Positions 1 to 11,708 of a DNA stretch of 64,000 nucleotides are shown piece after piece. The translations under genes were made by a program, and so were the position numbers. Source of the DNA: Carettochelys insculpta (lineage: Eukaryota > Chordata > Testudines > Carettochelyidae). Below the pieces are notes generated by a model. The model made no database searches. It was not told the DNA's origin and worked only from the letters and a program-made list of their open reading frames with translations. Positions within the stretch are counted from its first letter, which is position 1, and every line of letters starts with the position of its first letter. The DNA lies in contig NC_134138.1 in the NCBI RefSeq assembly GCF_033958435.1, forward strand, positions 29,418,598 to 29,482,597, written 5' to 3'.

Positions 1-1830
1 CTGTTTTGGCTCATATCCAACTTTTCACGCACTGTAATCACCAGGTCCTCTTCTACAGAACTGCCTCTTAGCCAGTCGGTTCCCAGCCTGTAACAATGCT
101 AGGGTTTCCTCTGTCCTAAGTGCAGGACTCTGCACTTGTCCTTGTTGAACCTCATCAGTTTATTTTTGGCCCAGTCCTCCAATTTGTGTAGGTCTGTGTG
201 TATCTTATTCCTAGTCTCAGCATATCAACCTCTCCCCCTCAGATTTGCTGAGGGTGCAATCCATTCCCTCATCCATGTCATTAATAAAGATGTTGAACAA
301 AACTGGCCTCAAAACTAACCCTTGGGGTATTCCACTTGATACTGCCTGCCAAGCAGACATAGAGCCATTGATCAGTATCCGTTGACCTTGATGATCTATC
401 CACCTTACTGTCCGTTTATCCAATCTGTACTTCTTTAATTTGCTGGCATGGATAGTGCAGGAGACCAAATCAGAAGCTTTGCTAAAGTGGAGGTATATTA
501 TGTCCTCTCCCTTCCTTGTATCCACAGAGCCACTTATCTCATCATAGGAGGCAATCAGTTTGCTCAGGCATGGATTGCCCTTCCTGCATCCATGTTAACT
601 ATTTCTGATCACTTTTCTCTCCTCCACATCCTGCAAAATGGATTCCTTGATTTTTTGCAGGGCCTGAGGTGAAGCTGACTGGTCTGTAGTTCCCCCAGAT
701 TCTCTTTCTTTCTTTTTTTTTTAAAGATGGGCACCACATGTGCCTTTTTCCAATTGCCGTCTACCTCCCCTGATAATCATGTGTTCTCAGAGATAATGGC
801 CAATGGCTCTGCAATCACATCAACCAACTTCCTTCCCTTGGATTTATTTGATTGTGCCTTATGGATTTATGTATATCCAGATTTTCTAAATAGTTCTTTA
901 CCTGTTCTTTCTTCTCTGAGGGTGGCCAGCCTCCTTCCTCTACTGTGCCGCCTGGTGCAACGCCCCAGGAGCTGACCTTGTCTGTGAAGACAGGGGCAAG
1001 AAAAGCATTGAATACTACAGCCTTTTCCACATCAAGTCACTAGGTTACCTCCCTCATTCAGTAAGGGTCCCACACCTTCCCTGACTATACGCCTAACACA
1101 CCTGGATAAACTTTTCTTATTCCCTTTCACATCCCTTGCTAGCTGTAATGCCATTTGTGCTTTGGTCTTCCTGATTACACCCCTTCATGCTCAAGCAATA
1201 TATTGATACTCTTCCCTAGTCATCTGTCCACGTTTCCACTCCTTGTAAGCTTCCTTTTTGCATTTTAACTCATCAAAGATTTCTTTGTTAAGCCAGGCTG
1301 GTCACTTACCATATTTGCTTTTTGTACTGCACCTTGGGATGGTGTGTTCCTGTGCCTTTAGTAAGGTTTCTTTCAAATACGGCCAACTCTCCTGGACTCC
1401 TTTCCCCCCTCATCTTAGCATCCCAGGGGATCCTGCTCATCTCTTCCCTAAGAGAGTCAAAGTTGCTTTTGTGAACTCCAGGGTCTGTATTTTGCTGCTC
1501 TCCTTTCTTCCTTTGGTCAGGATCCTAAACTCTACCATCTCATGATCACTTCGCCCTTCTTGCCACCTACATCTTATTCCTCTACCAATTCATCCCTGAT
1601 TGTTAGCAGCAGGATGAGCTGAGCATGGCCCCTGGTCGGTTCCTTCAGCACTTGCACCAGGAAGTTGTCCCCAACATTCTCTGGAAACTTCCTGGATTGT
1701 CTGAGTACTGCTGTATTGGTCTTCCAGCAGATGTCCAGGTGATTGAAGTCCCCTGTGAGAACAAGGGTCTGTAATCTGGAAGGATCTGTTAGTTTCTTTC
1801 CCCAGTTCAAACCCTCTGATCCCAATCGGA
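1..1830 (-). mobile_element. CR1 LINE, antisense, 5'-truncated and running off the window start
   Basis: This is a decayed CR1-family non-LTR retrotransposon read on the minus strand. Near 1825-1574 the translation shows part of the apurinic-type endonuclease, with LTGDFNHLDICWK containing the conserved GDFNH motif. Near 525-217 it shows the reverse-transcriptase segment [19 protein letters not shown]. The order endonuclease then RT, with RT closer to position 1, fits a minus-strand copy whose 3' end lies outside the window. Stops and frameshifts break the frame throughout, so no working ORF2 protein is possible. The 5' boundary near 1830 is where recognisable sequence ends and is approximate. 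CR1 is the main LINE of birds, crocodiles and turtles. Confidence 0.9.
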
Positions 1831-2853
1831 ACTTCTCAATAAAATGTAGGATTCATTTTTAATGTGAATAAGACAAAATATATTTTCCCTAACCTCATTC
1901 TGGAAAAGAGCTCAGCCATTTTTGCTAAAACTTAAAAAACAAAAACCTGGACCCCTGATATATAGATATAGGTATATAAAAATCATTGTAAATGCTCAAT
2001 TTGGTGAACTCATAAGTAATTGAAAACTGAAGCTGTTTATGGAAAATGTCAGACAACCTTAATTATAGGTGCAACTAACCGTGCTGCCTATAAGGTATAT
2101 AACAAGGGATATATGCTATGTATGTTTGTATATGTAACTATTATGGTTTTATTTTCTTTTTAGTGCACTTTCTGTATCTAAGGAGAATGTCTGACTGTGG
2201 GGCAGCTGCAATTACATGAAGCATAATGTTACAAAAAGACTCATGCTGTGCTCTCATAGAAACATTAATTCTCTTTTCACTTGTTTTGTTTCCTTTAATC
2301 TATTTTAAAAAGTCATTGAGACTGGAAGTAAACCATCACTCAATGTATGGAAAATTAAACACCTACAAATTCATTTTTTACTGCTCAATCTGCAGTAGGT
2401 ACATTTTCTATGCACTCTAAATAGTATTAGTAGACTCTTGCGCAAAAAAAATCCTTAAAGATATACAATAACCATGTGTCTCTAAAGTGGGGGAAAATTG
2501 TAGGATAATTGTAGGTTGTTGTTGGAGAAATAGGATGTGGTCATGTCACTATAGCCAATATTAGAATGCACATTCACAAAGGATAGAGTTCAGAATGTTC
2601 ATGAAACCTTAACATTGGCATTCCTGACTTCTAGGAGCTTAGTAGTGCAACCTTATCATTTCTCTACACATGTTGTGTAATGGTTACTGGGTCACAAGTG
2701 GATGAAGATGGACATTTTGAGGTGATGGTGTTTTAAAAATAAACTGGAATAGAAAAACGATGTCTTCTTGCTAGAGAATGTAGGTTATAAAACCACTCAG
2801 TTAAAAATGTAGTTGAAAAATGTAATAAAGTGACTCAACATTATAAATATTTG
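1831..2853. other. AT-rich intronic sequence, nothing recognised
   Basis: I see no repeat family, coding segment or RNA gene here. It is AT-rich and looks like ordinary SAMD12 intron. The short reading frames have no recognisable protein content. Confidence 0.6.
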
Positions 2854-2855
2854 TA

Positions 2856-3346
2856 CAAGTTGTACCTTCCTGGTCTGGCACCTTCAGGACCTGTGTCATC
2901 CTGAATAACGGAATTTGCCAGACCAGGGGAGGTCAGGCCTCCTGGCTCCCTTGGGGGACACCTGCTGGCTGGGCTGACCGTTGCCTGCTCCCTGCCCCCA
3001 GCTTGTGTAGAGGATTCAGCTCCTGTGGCTCTCCACTGTAGGACTGATGGAGGGAGGAGAAGCTCCACTCCCAGACTGCCAGCTGGGCTCTTTGCTGCTA
3101 GGCTGTCTGGCCAGGCTTTGCATGGGGCTTCCCACCACCTGTGGGGCTGGAGGCAGGGGCTCCCAACAGCAGGGATTGCAGGCGGCAGTCCCTACCCCTG
3201 ATGGGGCTCCCTATCACCAGCCCACAGGTGGGTCTCCACTTATACCAGCCAGCCAGACTGGCTGGTTACAGCTCTGTCTCTCTGGCTCAAACACTCTCTG
3301 GTCCAGCAACATCATTGGTCCTGCTGGACCAGAGAGTTTCAACCTG
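2856..3346. mobile_element. Tigger-like (pogo/Tc1-mariner) MITE
   Basis: A non-autonomous DNA element of 491 bp. The left end reads CAAGTTGTACCTTCCTGGTC. The right end is its imperfect reverse complement, with GGACCAGAGAGTTTCAACCTG. A TA dinucleotide sits immediately outside each end (2854-2855 and 3347-3348), as expected of Tc1/mariner-type insertion. The interior is GC-rich and non-coding. Family name inferred from the CAGGTTGAA-type terminus. Confidence 0.7.
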
Positions 3347-3348
3347 TA

Positions 3349-3764
3349 CATCGATAAGCTGTCACCAGTTTTTGTCAATGGGAGTACATGTATGTTTTGT
3401 TTGTGCAGTTTAGGAAGTTCCTCTCAATTTCGTCCTAATTGTACCCTCTACTGATGAATCTTGTTTGTTATGTAGAAATGTGTTGAAATCTAAGTAGACC
3501 CGAAAAATCTGTCCTACAAATAAGCTTGACAATAGTCAAGTGAGACTTGATAAAATTCAGTTTGCCAGTATGAGCAAAAATTGGAGAGAAACTAAGACAT
3601 AATCCCAGGTCATGCTGAAAACATGGTGTGGTCCCAGCCAATTTTATCTACAATAAATGTTGCAGATGTGGCATTTACAGCAGCATTAATTAAGGTGATG
3701 CTTAATCTTAAATAGCCAATGAGAAAGTAGAAAATATTTACTTATGGTAAAAAAGTGGGTTTAA
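3349..3764. other. Intronic spacer, nothing recognised
   Basis: About 0.4 kb between two Tigger-like MITEs. It is AT-rich, with no repeat terminus or coding content that I can identify. Confidence 0.55.
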
Positions 3765-3766
3765 TA

Positions 3767-4436
3767 CAGTAAACCCTTGATTTTATGGACCCCAATTTAG
3801 TGGACTTTGGGAACAACGGACATCCACCAGCAGCCTCCCACTCCCATTGTTTCTGAAGTCTGCATTATTGGTGCCCGTAAAATCCTAAATCCCATCCCCC
3901 ACTCCTCAGAAAAGCGAGGCAACTTACCAGAGCCACTGGAGCCACCGCTGCTGCAGCTGGGGGTGGGGGTCATCGCTTCCAGCTGTCATGGTCCACCGTG
4001 GCTAAACCCTCCACAGCAGACTGGACCACTGCCAGAGCTGCCATGTGCTCCTCCCACCAGAGGTGGGGCACATACACAGGCAGATGGCACTCACGTACGT
4101 GCCCCACCACTGGTGGGAGGAGTGCGTGGTGGCTCTGGCAGCAGCTCCTCCAGGCTGTGGTAGCAGCTCCTCCAGTGGTGGAGTGGAGCCAGTGGAATAC
4201 CAGCTGTGCAGTCCAGTGGAGTACCAGCTGTGCAGCAGGTTCAGCGGTTCCTCCAGTGGCGGTGGCTCCAGCAGCAGTGGCTCTGGTGAGTCTTGCGTAT
4301 GTTTTTGGTGGAGGTAGGGAGTGGGACTTGGGAAGCCTGGTAGGGTGGCTGGGCAGTAAACCCTCATATTTAATGGACTTTTGGGTTTAATGGACACCGC
4401 TTCCCCTCATTAGTCCATTAAATCGAGGATTTACTG
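3767..4436. mobile_element. Tigger-like MITE with GC-rich interior
   Basis: A 670-bp element. The left terminus CAGTAAACCCTTGATTTTAT and the right terminus ATTAAATCGAGGATTTACTG are imperfect reverse complements, and both are flanked by TA (3765-3766 and 4437-4438). The CAGTAAA-type end is characteristic of Tigger/pogo derivatives. The interior (about 3930-4290) is GC-rich and rich in CAGC/CTCC triplet-like runs. That creates several long but meaningless reading frames on both strands. Part of this interior resembles the cores of the elements at 7335-7812 and 32520-32907. Confidence 0.8.
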
Positions 4437-4565
4437 TAGTAATGAATTAAGTTGTTATAGTTGATTATTAAAAAAAATAGTCTGTTGATTCTAGATAGAT
4501 GTGCCTTGCTGCTATCTAGGTATCACTAGAGAATGGATTATATATCCGTTCTCCTCATTTGGGGA

Positions 4566-5610
4566 CAGATCAGAGAATACTAGGACTGGAAGGGTCCTCA
4601 AGAGGCCATCGAGTCGAGCCCCCTGCCCCAATGGCAGGACCTAGTACTGTCTAAACCATCCCTGATAGATGTCTATCTAACCTGTTCTTAAATATCTCCA
4701 GCGATGGAGATTCCACGACCTTCCTTGGCAATTTATTCCACTGGTTGACCACCCTGACAGTTTAGAACTTTTTCCTAATGTCCAACCTAATCCTCCCTTG
4801 CTGCAGTTTAAGTCCATTGCCTCTTGTTGTATCCTCAGAGGCCAAAAAGAACAAGTTTGCTCCCTCCTCCTTATGACACCCTTTTAGATACCTGAAAACC
4901 GCTATCATGTCGCCCCTCAATCTTCTCTTTTCCAAAATAAACAAGCCCAATTCTTTCAGCCTTTCATCATAGGTCACATTCTCTAGACCTTTAATTATTC
5001 TTGTTGCTCTTTTCTGGACGCTCTCTAATTTCTCCACATCTTTCTTGAACTGTGGTGCCCAGAACTGGACACAATACTCCAGCTGAGGCCTAACCAGCTC
5101 AGAGTAGAGTGGAAGAATGACTTCTCGTGTCTTGTTCACAACACACCTGTTAATGCATCCCAGAATCAAGTTTGCTTTTTTTTGCAACATTGACTCATAT
5201 TTAGCTTTGTGGTCCCCTATAACCCCTAGATCTCTTTCTGCTGTAGTCATTCCTAGACAGTCTCTCCCCATTCGGTATGTGTGAAACTGATTGTTCCTTC
5301 CCAAGTGGAGCACTTTGCATTTGTCCTTATTAAACTTCATGCTGTTTACCTCAGACCATTTCTCCAATTTATCCAGATCATTTTGAATTTTGACCCTATC
5401 CTCCAAAGCAGTTGCAACCCCTCTCAGCTTGGTGTCATCTGTAAACACAATGAGCGTACTTTCTATGTCAATATCTAAATCGTTGATGAAGATATTGAAC
5501 AGAACCAGTCCTAAAACAGACCCCTGCAGAACCTCACTTGTTATACTTTGCCACCAGGATTGAGAACCATTAAGAACTACTCTCTGATCACCCCAAATAC
5601 GGTGTATGGC
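4566..5610 (-). mobile_element. CR1 LINE, antisense, 3' half with most of the RT C-terminal region
   Basis: A 5'-truncated CR1 copy. On the minus strand, an open stretch of 228 codons (5448-4762) begins at the RT catalytic box, read as FTDDTKL (the family's [FY]xDD motif). It continues through the CR1 C-terminal signatures KDKCKVLHLGRNN, LGVIGDHKAKYESMLQKKAN and RRLRGDMIAVFRYLKG. Upstream, to about 5600, the palm motif [11 protein letters not shown] is readable in a connected frame. The sequence at 4568-4760 matches the CR1 3' UTR, reading on the plus strand as 'actggaagggtcctcaagag'. This copy is younger than the CR1 at the window start, because a long frame survives, but it is truncated and has no endonuclease. 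Confidence 0.93.
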
Positions 5611-6064
5611 TGTATTGTAAAGCCTGTGTGCTTAACTTATTTATTATTAAATAAATTATTTAATTTTATCATTTGTGTCATTCACAGTCCTCCACTGAGT
5701 TAAATTATTTGTAACCAGCCTCGAGGCTTGAATGTAAAGAATTCAGGGATTTTTTTTTCCATTCCTTATTTTTAACATACTAATTGGGGCACATAAATCA
5801 ATGGTTGTGTAAGTTAACTTAATGATCACAGTGGGCTGTGTTTATTAGTAGGTTACTAGAAGTGAGTTAAATTCTGACCTTCACAGTGCATCTGAAATAA
5901 ACTATCTTGACCACGCTGTATTGTGCTTAAGTTGAAGGATGTCTGGCTTTCATTTCCCCATCAGATACTGAATCCTTTGTCTCTTTACCGGATAAGTTTG
6001 GGGACTGCCGTATTGTTTATCCAGTTCCCCTATCAGAGATGTCATTAGTTATCAGTACATTATC
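5611..6064. other. Intronic spacer, nothing recognised
   Basis: No recognisable repeat or coding content between the CR1 and the hAT MITE that follows. Confidence 0.55.
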
Positions 6065-6072
6065 AGTTAGAG

Positions 6073-6395
6073 TAGTGATCAGCAACCTTTCCAAGGTGGA
6101 GTGCCAAATTTTGACCTTTTTACTTCTATGTACGGTCCAAATGCCAATGATACTTTTTAAAATCTCTAATAGTCCTACTTACAACAGCTTCATTAATAAA
6201 TAAATTAAGCTGCAGAGCTTTACCATTTTGGTGGTGGTTGGTAGCATTGGTTGGTCCTTTGTTATTCCACAGGCTTTGAGCAAGCTCTGGGCTGTATGTA
6301 GGAGGAGAGGTGGGGTTGAGCTCCTGCCTCAAGCATCAATTAAAATTGGCTTGCGTGCCACTCTTGGCACTTGTGCCGAGGGTTGCTGACCCCTG
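6073..6395. mobile_element. hAT-family MITE with perfect 8-bp target-site duplication
   Basis: The left terminus TAGTGATCAGCAACCTTTCC and the right terminus GAGGGTTGCTGACCCCTG are inverted repeats of the CAGNGGTCAGCAACC type. AGTTAGAG occurs exactly at both flanks (6065-6072 and 6396-6403). An 8-bp duplication is the hallmark of hAT insertion. The interior is non-coding. Confidence 0.88.
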
Positions 6396-6403
6396 AGTTA
6401 GAG

Positions 6404-6792
6404 GATCTGAGCATTTGCTACTTGTACTTAAATTTCAGGTGTCAGAACAGGTAATTTGAGGTGAGATGAGATGTAAACTAGGTTCCTTCATTTTTCTCAG
6501 AACTCTCACAAGAACCAAACCTTTTAAAAAACAGAAAAAGAAAATAAAAGAAAGGCAGGGAAGAGATGGGTCTTTTCATCCGCTCTGAACACCAGAGGGG
6601 ATCTTTTGTTGGAGAACAATAATGTACATATTTTCTTAAGTAAGAAAATTCTTAGTAAACAACAACCATTATATTACGCACAGGCTACTTCTGACTTGGG
6701 AAAATGGTTCGGAACTGTTACACCAAGTTTGATTGCTGATCTGGAAATTAAAAAGTCAGGAGCAGCCTGTGCAAGACTCAGTAGATGTAGCA
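6404..6792. other. Intronic spacer, nothing recognised
   Basis: Short AT-rich spacer between MITEs, including an A/G-rich run near 6525-6560. No feature identified. Confidence 0.5.
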
Positions 6793-7199
6793 CAGTAGGC
6801 TCTCAGCATTTGTGAGGGTTCCGTGTTGGGAACCCTTGCAAATGTTGAATTTTGCAAATATGGCAGCTGCTCCTGCTCAGAGCCCCAGTGAGGCGGCAGC
6901 TGCCAGCACTCCTGCCCAGGGTCCTGAGAAGCAGCAGCCGCTCAGGCTCCCCACCTGGGAGCACCGGGAAGCGGCAGCTGCTGGTGCTTCTGCCCAGAGC
7001 CCACGGGGAAGCAGCGGCTGACAGAGCTCCTGCCCACAGCCCCAAGGAAGCGGTGGCTGCCAGCACTCCTGTCCGGAACCCTGGGAAGCGGCTGCCACTG
7101 AGAGTCCCCGCCCCAGAGCACCAGGAAGCGGCCACGAGCAGCCGCTCACAAATAATTGAATTTGCAAACCATAAGTTTGCAAATGTTGAGACCCTACTG
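6793..7199. mobile_element. Tigger-like MITE with GC-rich repeated interior
   Basis: The left end CAGTAGGCTCTCAGCATTTG and the right end AAATGTTGAGACCCTACTG form an imperfect inverted repeat. The flanking dinucleotides are CA and CG rather than TA, so the duplication is decayed or the class assignment is wrong. The interior carries repeated GAAGCGGC/CTCCTGCCC blocks. These give spurious Ala/Pro-rich reading frames on both strands. Confidence 0.6.
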
Positions 7200-7334
7200 C
7201 GTATCGATCTTCATTAACACTTGGTATGCAAACCTCTGATGGGCTAGATTCATTTTATACCTCCATAAACCTCCCACATTAAAAAAAAAATTATATAAAC
7301 CAATGGAGTCCAGTAGTAAAACATAGATCACCAC

Positions 7335-7812
7335 ACTGGTGGTTGTCATTTGTGCACATTTGCCACAGTCATCTCTCCTCCCCAGCTCTACCTAAAAGCT
7401 CACTCCCTCAGAGCCAGGCACCGCCATGCCACCCCCGTGTATTCTGCCCAACTCAGCAGAGTCACTGCCACTGAATCTGGAACTGCCAGGTCGCGGTCGC
7501 CATGCTGGGTCCCGAGGCTGTGCTGCATCAGGCCCTGAGACTGCATTGGACTGTAGGTGCCGGGGCAGCAGGAGCTGTGACAAGGCTGAAGGAGTCACGT
7601 GGCTCCCAGCTGGTGCTGTAGGCACCACACTGAAGAAACTACAGCAGGGACCGCCTCCACCACTGCCACCATGCACTCATCCCACCATGTAGTGGGGCAT
7701 GTGCATGGAGCAGCTGGAGGGGTGCCCTATGTGTGCAGCTCTCCTGAGCTGCAGTTCACAACACTCCGCTGTCCCGTCTGTCACATGTGGTAAACGGTGA
7801 GCATATCGGACT
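7335..7812. mobile_element. GC-rich MITE relic related to the element at 32520-32907
   Basis: The right portion (about 7670-7810) parallels 32780-32900. Both contain CATGCACT, a GGAGCAGNTGG block and a terminal CACATGTGGNRAANGG segment leading to CATATYGGA. The left boundary is uncertain and the left terminus is decayed. The reading frames inside are incidental. Confidence 0.5.
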
Positions 7813-8425
7813 TTGTGGATATAAACCATCCCGATCAGAAATGGCCCGACTTGTATAAACATGCAATTACATCCACTGGTGAGAGAAACTATACAGGAGC
7901 CTATACCTTTTATTTCTTTTCAAGGGATATAATCAGTTTCCACACAGATTTTGAGGGTCTGCTAATTCTAGGCTGGTACTTGATTACCAAAAACAAAACA
8001 ACCCTTCCTCTCTTTCATGTAACAATTCATGTATTTCCCTGATTTTAGAAATGGGTGGGGTTTGTTTTTTTTTTGGTACTTAGACTAGAATAGTTTGCTG
8101 GACTGTTGCATCTACAATGGCTAATGAGCAATAGAGCTCTTCTGGGCTGTGGAGCAGTTAGTAGACAGTTGCTCATGGCCCTGGGTTTGCTCAGCCTCTG
8201 AACAGAGCTAGGGACTATTCCAGTCTCAGAAAGTGGTACAGAATAAGGAACATGAGAAGTTAAAGTTATCTTTGTCCCATATTTCTGGGCTAAGACTCAT
8301 GTCTTGATCCAAGAAGTTATTCCAAAAAAGGCAAAACACAGAACAGAACAGTCCAAATTCCAGGTTCTTATCTAAAGACTCTGAAATTAATGAAGTTACA
8401 GTACTCTGTATTTACCCAGATAAAC
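7813..8425. other. Intronic spacer, nothing recognised
   Basis: No repeat terminus, RNA gene or protein segment identified. It ends at the target-site copy of the next PLE fragment. Confidence 0.5.
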
Positions 8426-8434
8426 TAAGAGCAG

Positions 8435-8784
8435 TTTCTCAAAAGCAGTTTCTCTGCTCTTGATGTCCACACCTCCACATTAGCAACGGACAATGGGCCA
8501 CATTTCACCCCTTTCCCCCCCCAACCCCGACTGAACTGATTTGATTTCTCCCCTCTTGATGTTAACAATGCCACAGTAACTGCCAATAATGAGCCACATC
8601 CACCCTGACTGAATGGACCATGTCAGCTCTGGCCCTCCCCTTTACTGAGACTCCCTCTTTAATCCCTCCTCTGAAGTGCCTGCCCCCCTCCGTCGTGCAT
8701 CTGACAAACTGGGTCTTTGCCCATGAAAGCTTATGCTCCAAAATATCTGTTAGTCTATCAGGTGCCACAGGACTTGTTTGTTTT
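8435..8784 (+). mobile_element. Penelope-like element 3' tail with degenerate hammerhead core
   Basis: This is a 5'-truncated PLE fragment. The segment 8440-8690 contains the two repeated tail blocks 'cacattagcaacggacaatg' and 'gttaacaatgccacagtaac'. It then reads CTGACAA (8701-8707), GGGTCTTTGCCC and GAAA (8725-8728), and ends in the PLE terminal sequence GGTGCCACAGGAC. The 9-bp sequence TAAGAGCAG flanks the insert (8426-8434 and 8785-8793), so the ends are well fixed. The hammerhead core is mutated (CTGACAA instead of CTGATGA). The final 'GGCTACC' portion found in other copies is missing. Confidence 0.8.
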
Positions 8785-8793
8785 TAAGAGCAG

Positions 8794-9789
8794 AATCTGC
8801 CCTGAAACCAGTAACGTTTGTCAAATGGTCATTCACAAACTATAAGCCATTGAATAAATTCCTCCCTATTATTAAGAGAAATCTATTTCCCCGTTGCTTT
8901 GCCTCTTGATTATGAACCTGTTTTCCTTCTTGACTGAACTGATCTTGTGGGGAGACAAAATGCATTTAGTGCTGTTGTGGTGACTGTATAATACTGTTGT
9001 GTAGGGAGAAAAGTCTGCCTCTTCTGGGAACTTTTTCATAGAATCCTCAGAGCAATCCAGGTCTATTTTCAAAGAGAGCAATGGTATGATAAGTTCCTAA
9101 GGGTTAACTTAAATTCCAGAGATGAAAGCCTCGGGTTTTACACGCCTACCATCTTTCATCCCTCTGCCCCTCTGGCCTTGCTAGCTGTAACATTTCCTTT
9201 TATAAAAATCCAATCTCTGGACACTTTGTCTGAGTGATGCCGTACATGACTTGCATTGGTATAGTCACAATTTCAAATAAAGTTTCACCCAGTCAATGCT
9301 TTTTTCACTTCCCATTTTCCCACAGCTTGTACATTTCAATCGATTATATTGATATACAAATAATGTAAGACTGCTGCTCACTAACTGCTAATTGTGACCT
9401 TGCTAACTTTATTGTAACCCAGGCAGTAGAGTTTCCCAGTGATTGTCTATATTATTATTTTATGTGCTTTAAAAAGAAAGGTTCCAATAGCATTATAAAT
9501 GGACCCTAAGCAAAGCCCTCCATGCCATTTGGAAACCACATAGTAGCAGTGACAGGAGCATGAGGCATCAGGTGACCATCCATCCCATTTTCCCTGGGAC
9601 AGCCCCTTACGTAAGCTATGCTAATGAGTGGCCACTTGCAATTTTGAGGCTTCTCGTTAGCATGGATCTTCTGGGAGAGCTGCACCATGTAGACCCAGCC
9701 ATAGAGTATAAAAATCCAAGACAGATAAGATGAAGAATATGCAAAGGAATTGTTCCAGAAAGGAAGGAGTTGGAGAAATTACAGGTGAG
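8794..9789. other. Intronic sequence, nothing recognised
   Basis: About 1 kb with no recognisable repeat or coding segment. Confidence 0.5.
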
Positions 9790-9993
9790 CAGTGTTCCCT
9801 GTGAGTATACGCTTGTGTGGCCACTCAGAGAGATTCAAACGCTGCCTGGCTGATTAGCAGAGTGCCCACAGCCAGGTGTTTTGTTTCTACTGGTGGGGCA
9901 CATTTGCACATGCCCTGGTGCACATAAAAAAATTATTTTACATGTAGGTGGGAAATATCCACACATGGATGGAAAAGATAAGAGGGAACATTG
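9790..9993. mobile_element. hAT (Charlie-like) MITE
   Basis: The left terminus CAGTGTTCCCTGTGAG and the right terminus AAGAGGGAACATTG are inverted. The flanking 8-mers CAGGTGAG and CTAGTAAG agree at 5 of 8 positions, consistent with an eroded hAT duplication. 204 bp, non-coding. Confidence 0.72.
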
Positions 9994-10944
9994 CTAGTAA
10001 GAACAGGATGGAAAGGATTTAGTGAAAAGGACTTGAAGAGAACAAGTATATGTATCATGGATTGCCTATAGTCCTGTTTGTATTGTATGCAGTATCTTAA
10101 ATATATGTTACAGGGTGGGCCAGATATCTAAGAAGGACTCTTTCATCTTCAACTGTAACGATTCTATTTTTTCCTATTTATTTCTAGCTTTGTTACGCAG
10201 ATCTTCCTCTTTGAGTGTGTTTAGTACTTCAGGTCCATATTAAGAAGGATGTGAATACTGCTGATTTAAGATCATTGCACCTAAATGTTTGTTATGAAGA
10301 ATCTTAAAAATGTAATTCATCTATGGAAAAAACCTTACTTTAAAAAGCAGGTATAAAATGTTAACGTCTATGCTGACGTGAGTGTAAATTAAGGTACTGG
10401 AGGGAAATGAGCAATTTTGTTACTGCCTCAAGGTTTAATGTGGCCTCTCTGAGAACAGAGATTTTTTTTCCACTGAACATACGGTCTTGAAAAACCTTTA
10501 TTAAGATAGTTGGGATTGTGTTTGTGCTGTTTCCTTAAAACATAGGAAAATTATTTGCATCTCTACGGGTTGCTTCAGCTATGATGTAAGGGGATGCAGT
10601 GCAGTTTAAATCAGATATGCATTTGTTTACAAAAGTACTGAATTTGTCCTAGTATCTAACTGACAGATTTTTAGGCTCTAATCCACATTCTGTAAGGAAA
10701 ACATCAGTTTAGTAAAGTGTTGCCTTGCTCTTTTGGCAAATTTAGATTACAGTTCTTAGTGATAGTATGAAAGTGTGATGTATGAAATCTTTAAGCAGAT
10801 CATTTCTAATTTTACCCAGCTACTTTAATTTGTTACACACACAAATGAATTCATCACTTACAAGTTGTTTTTCTCCCAAGCTAATATCTGTTTTTAGTAG
10901 CTGATAAGTATTCTCTGAAATCAACTCCCCCATTGACAAGACAT
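9994..10944. other. Intronic sequence, nothing recognised
   Basis: AT-rich with many poly-T/poly-A runs. I found no repeat termini or protein-like frames. Confidence 0.5.
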
Positions 10945-11084
10945 GCAGGGTTCCAGAGACCTGGCTGTAGACTGAGCCTGAACATCTACACCACAGTTAA
11001 GCAATCTCTTAGCTCAAGCACCATGAGCCTGAATCAGCTGGCATGGGCTGACTACAGGTGTCTAATTGCAGTATAAACATACCC
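10945..11084. mobile_element. Right half of a MITE related to 61258-61532
   Basis: The sequence carries the internal blocks 'gagcctgaatcagctggcatg' (approximate) and 'gtctaattgcagtataaaca', and ends in CATACCC. This parallels the right end of the complete-looking copy at 61258-61532, which ends TTGCATTGTAGGCATACCC. The left half is absent. The next MITE starts three bases further on. Confidence 0.6.
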
Positions 11085-11087
11085 TTG

Positions 11088-11501
11088 GGCTACATCTACA
11101 CTACATTCCTCTGTCAAAAGAGGAGTGCCAATGAGGGAAATCGGAAATGCAAATGAAGATTTACCAATCTTATGCTTCATTTGCATAATCTCATACAATT
11201 GCTTTTTTGGAAGTTTTTTTTTTTTAAAAAAAAAGCAGTATAGATAGGTTCTGTTGAGAGAAAAAAAAACTTTTTCAAAAGAACCCTTTAACCTCATTTT
11301 TTCAAGGTTAAGGGTTCTTTCAAAAGAGGGGTCTTTTTCCCCAAAAGAACCCCGTCTACACTGCTTTTTTTCTTCAAAAAACTCTTCTGGAAAAGCGATT
11401 GCATGAGATTATGCAAATGAAATGCAAGATTTGTAAATGCATTTTCAATTTCCCTCATTTGCATTCCTCTTTTGAAAGAGGAATGTAGTGTAGACATAGC
11501 C
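11088..11501. mobile_element. Fully palindromic MITE, Harbinger-type ends, TTG duplication
   Basis: A 414-bp element. The left arm starts GGCTACATCTACACTACATT and the right arm ends with its reverse complement, AATGTAGTGTAGACATAGCC. The two halves stay complementary to the centre near 11295-11305, so the whole element is one long inverted repeat. TTG occurs immediately outside both ends (11085-11087 and 11502-11504). The reading frames on the minus strand are by-products of the A/T-rich arms. The arms would form a long hairpin when single-stranded or transcribed. Confidence 0.85.
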
Positions 11502-11530
11502 TTGTGTCAAATGCAGACTCTATAATGTAT

Positions 11531-11696
11531 ATTTTGGAGCATAAGCTTTCATGGGCAAAGACCTACTCATGCATCTGATGAAGTGGGTCTTTGCCCATGA
11601 AAGTTTATGCTCCAAAATATCTGCTAGTCTATAAGGTGCCACAGGACTTCTTGTTGTTTTTGAAACTACAGACTAACTTGGCTACCTCTCTTATTA
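11531..11696 (+). mobile_element. PLE tail with 5' inversion and near-canonical hammerhead core
   Basis: An antisense tail piece (about 11531-11565, reading GGAGCATAAGCTTTCATGGG) is followed by a sense tail running to the 3' end (GGTGCCACAGGACTTC...GGCTACCTC). The 12-bp sequence TCTATAATGTAT flanks the insert exactly (11519-11530 and 11697-11708). The sense piece has CTGATGA (11575-11581), a stem-loop GTGGG-TCTTTG-CCCAT, and GAAA (11599-11602). This is the hammerhead ribozyme core known from PLE tails. Confidence 0.88.
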
Positions 11697-11708
11697 TCTA
11701 TAATGTAT

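Noticed and set aside
3807..4397. Overlapping long frames of up to 131 codons on both strands
   Set aside because: They lie in the GC-rich triplet-like interior of a Tigger-like MITE and are low-complexity translations.
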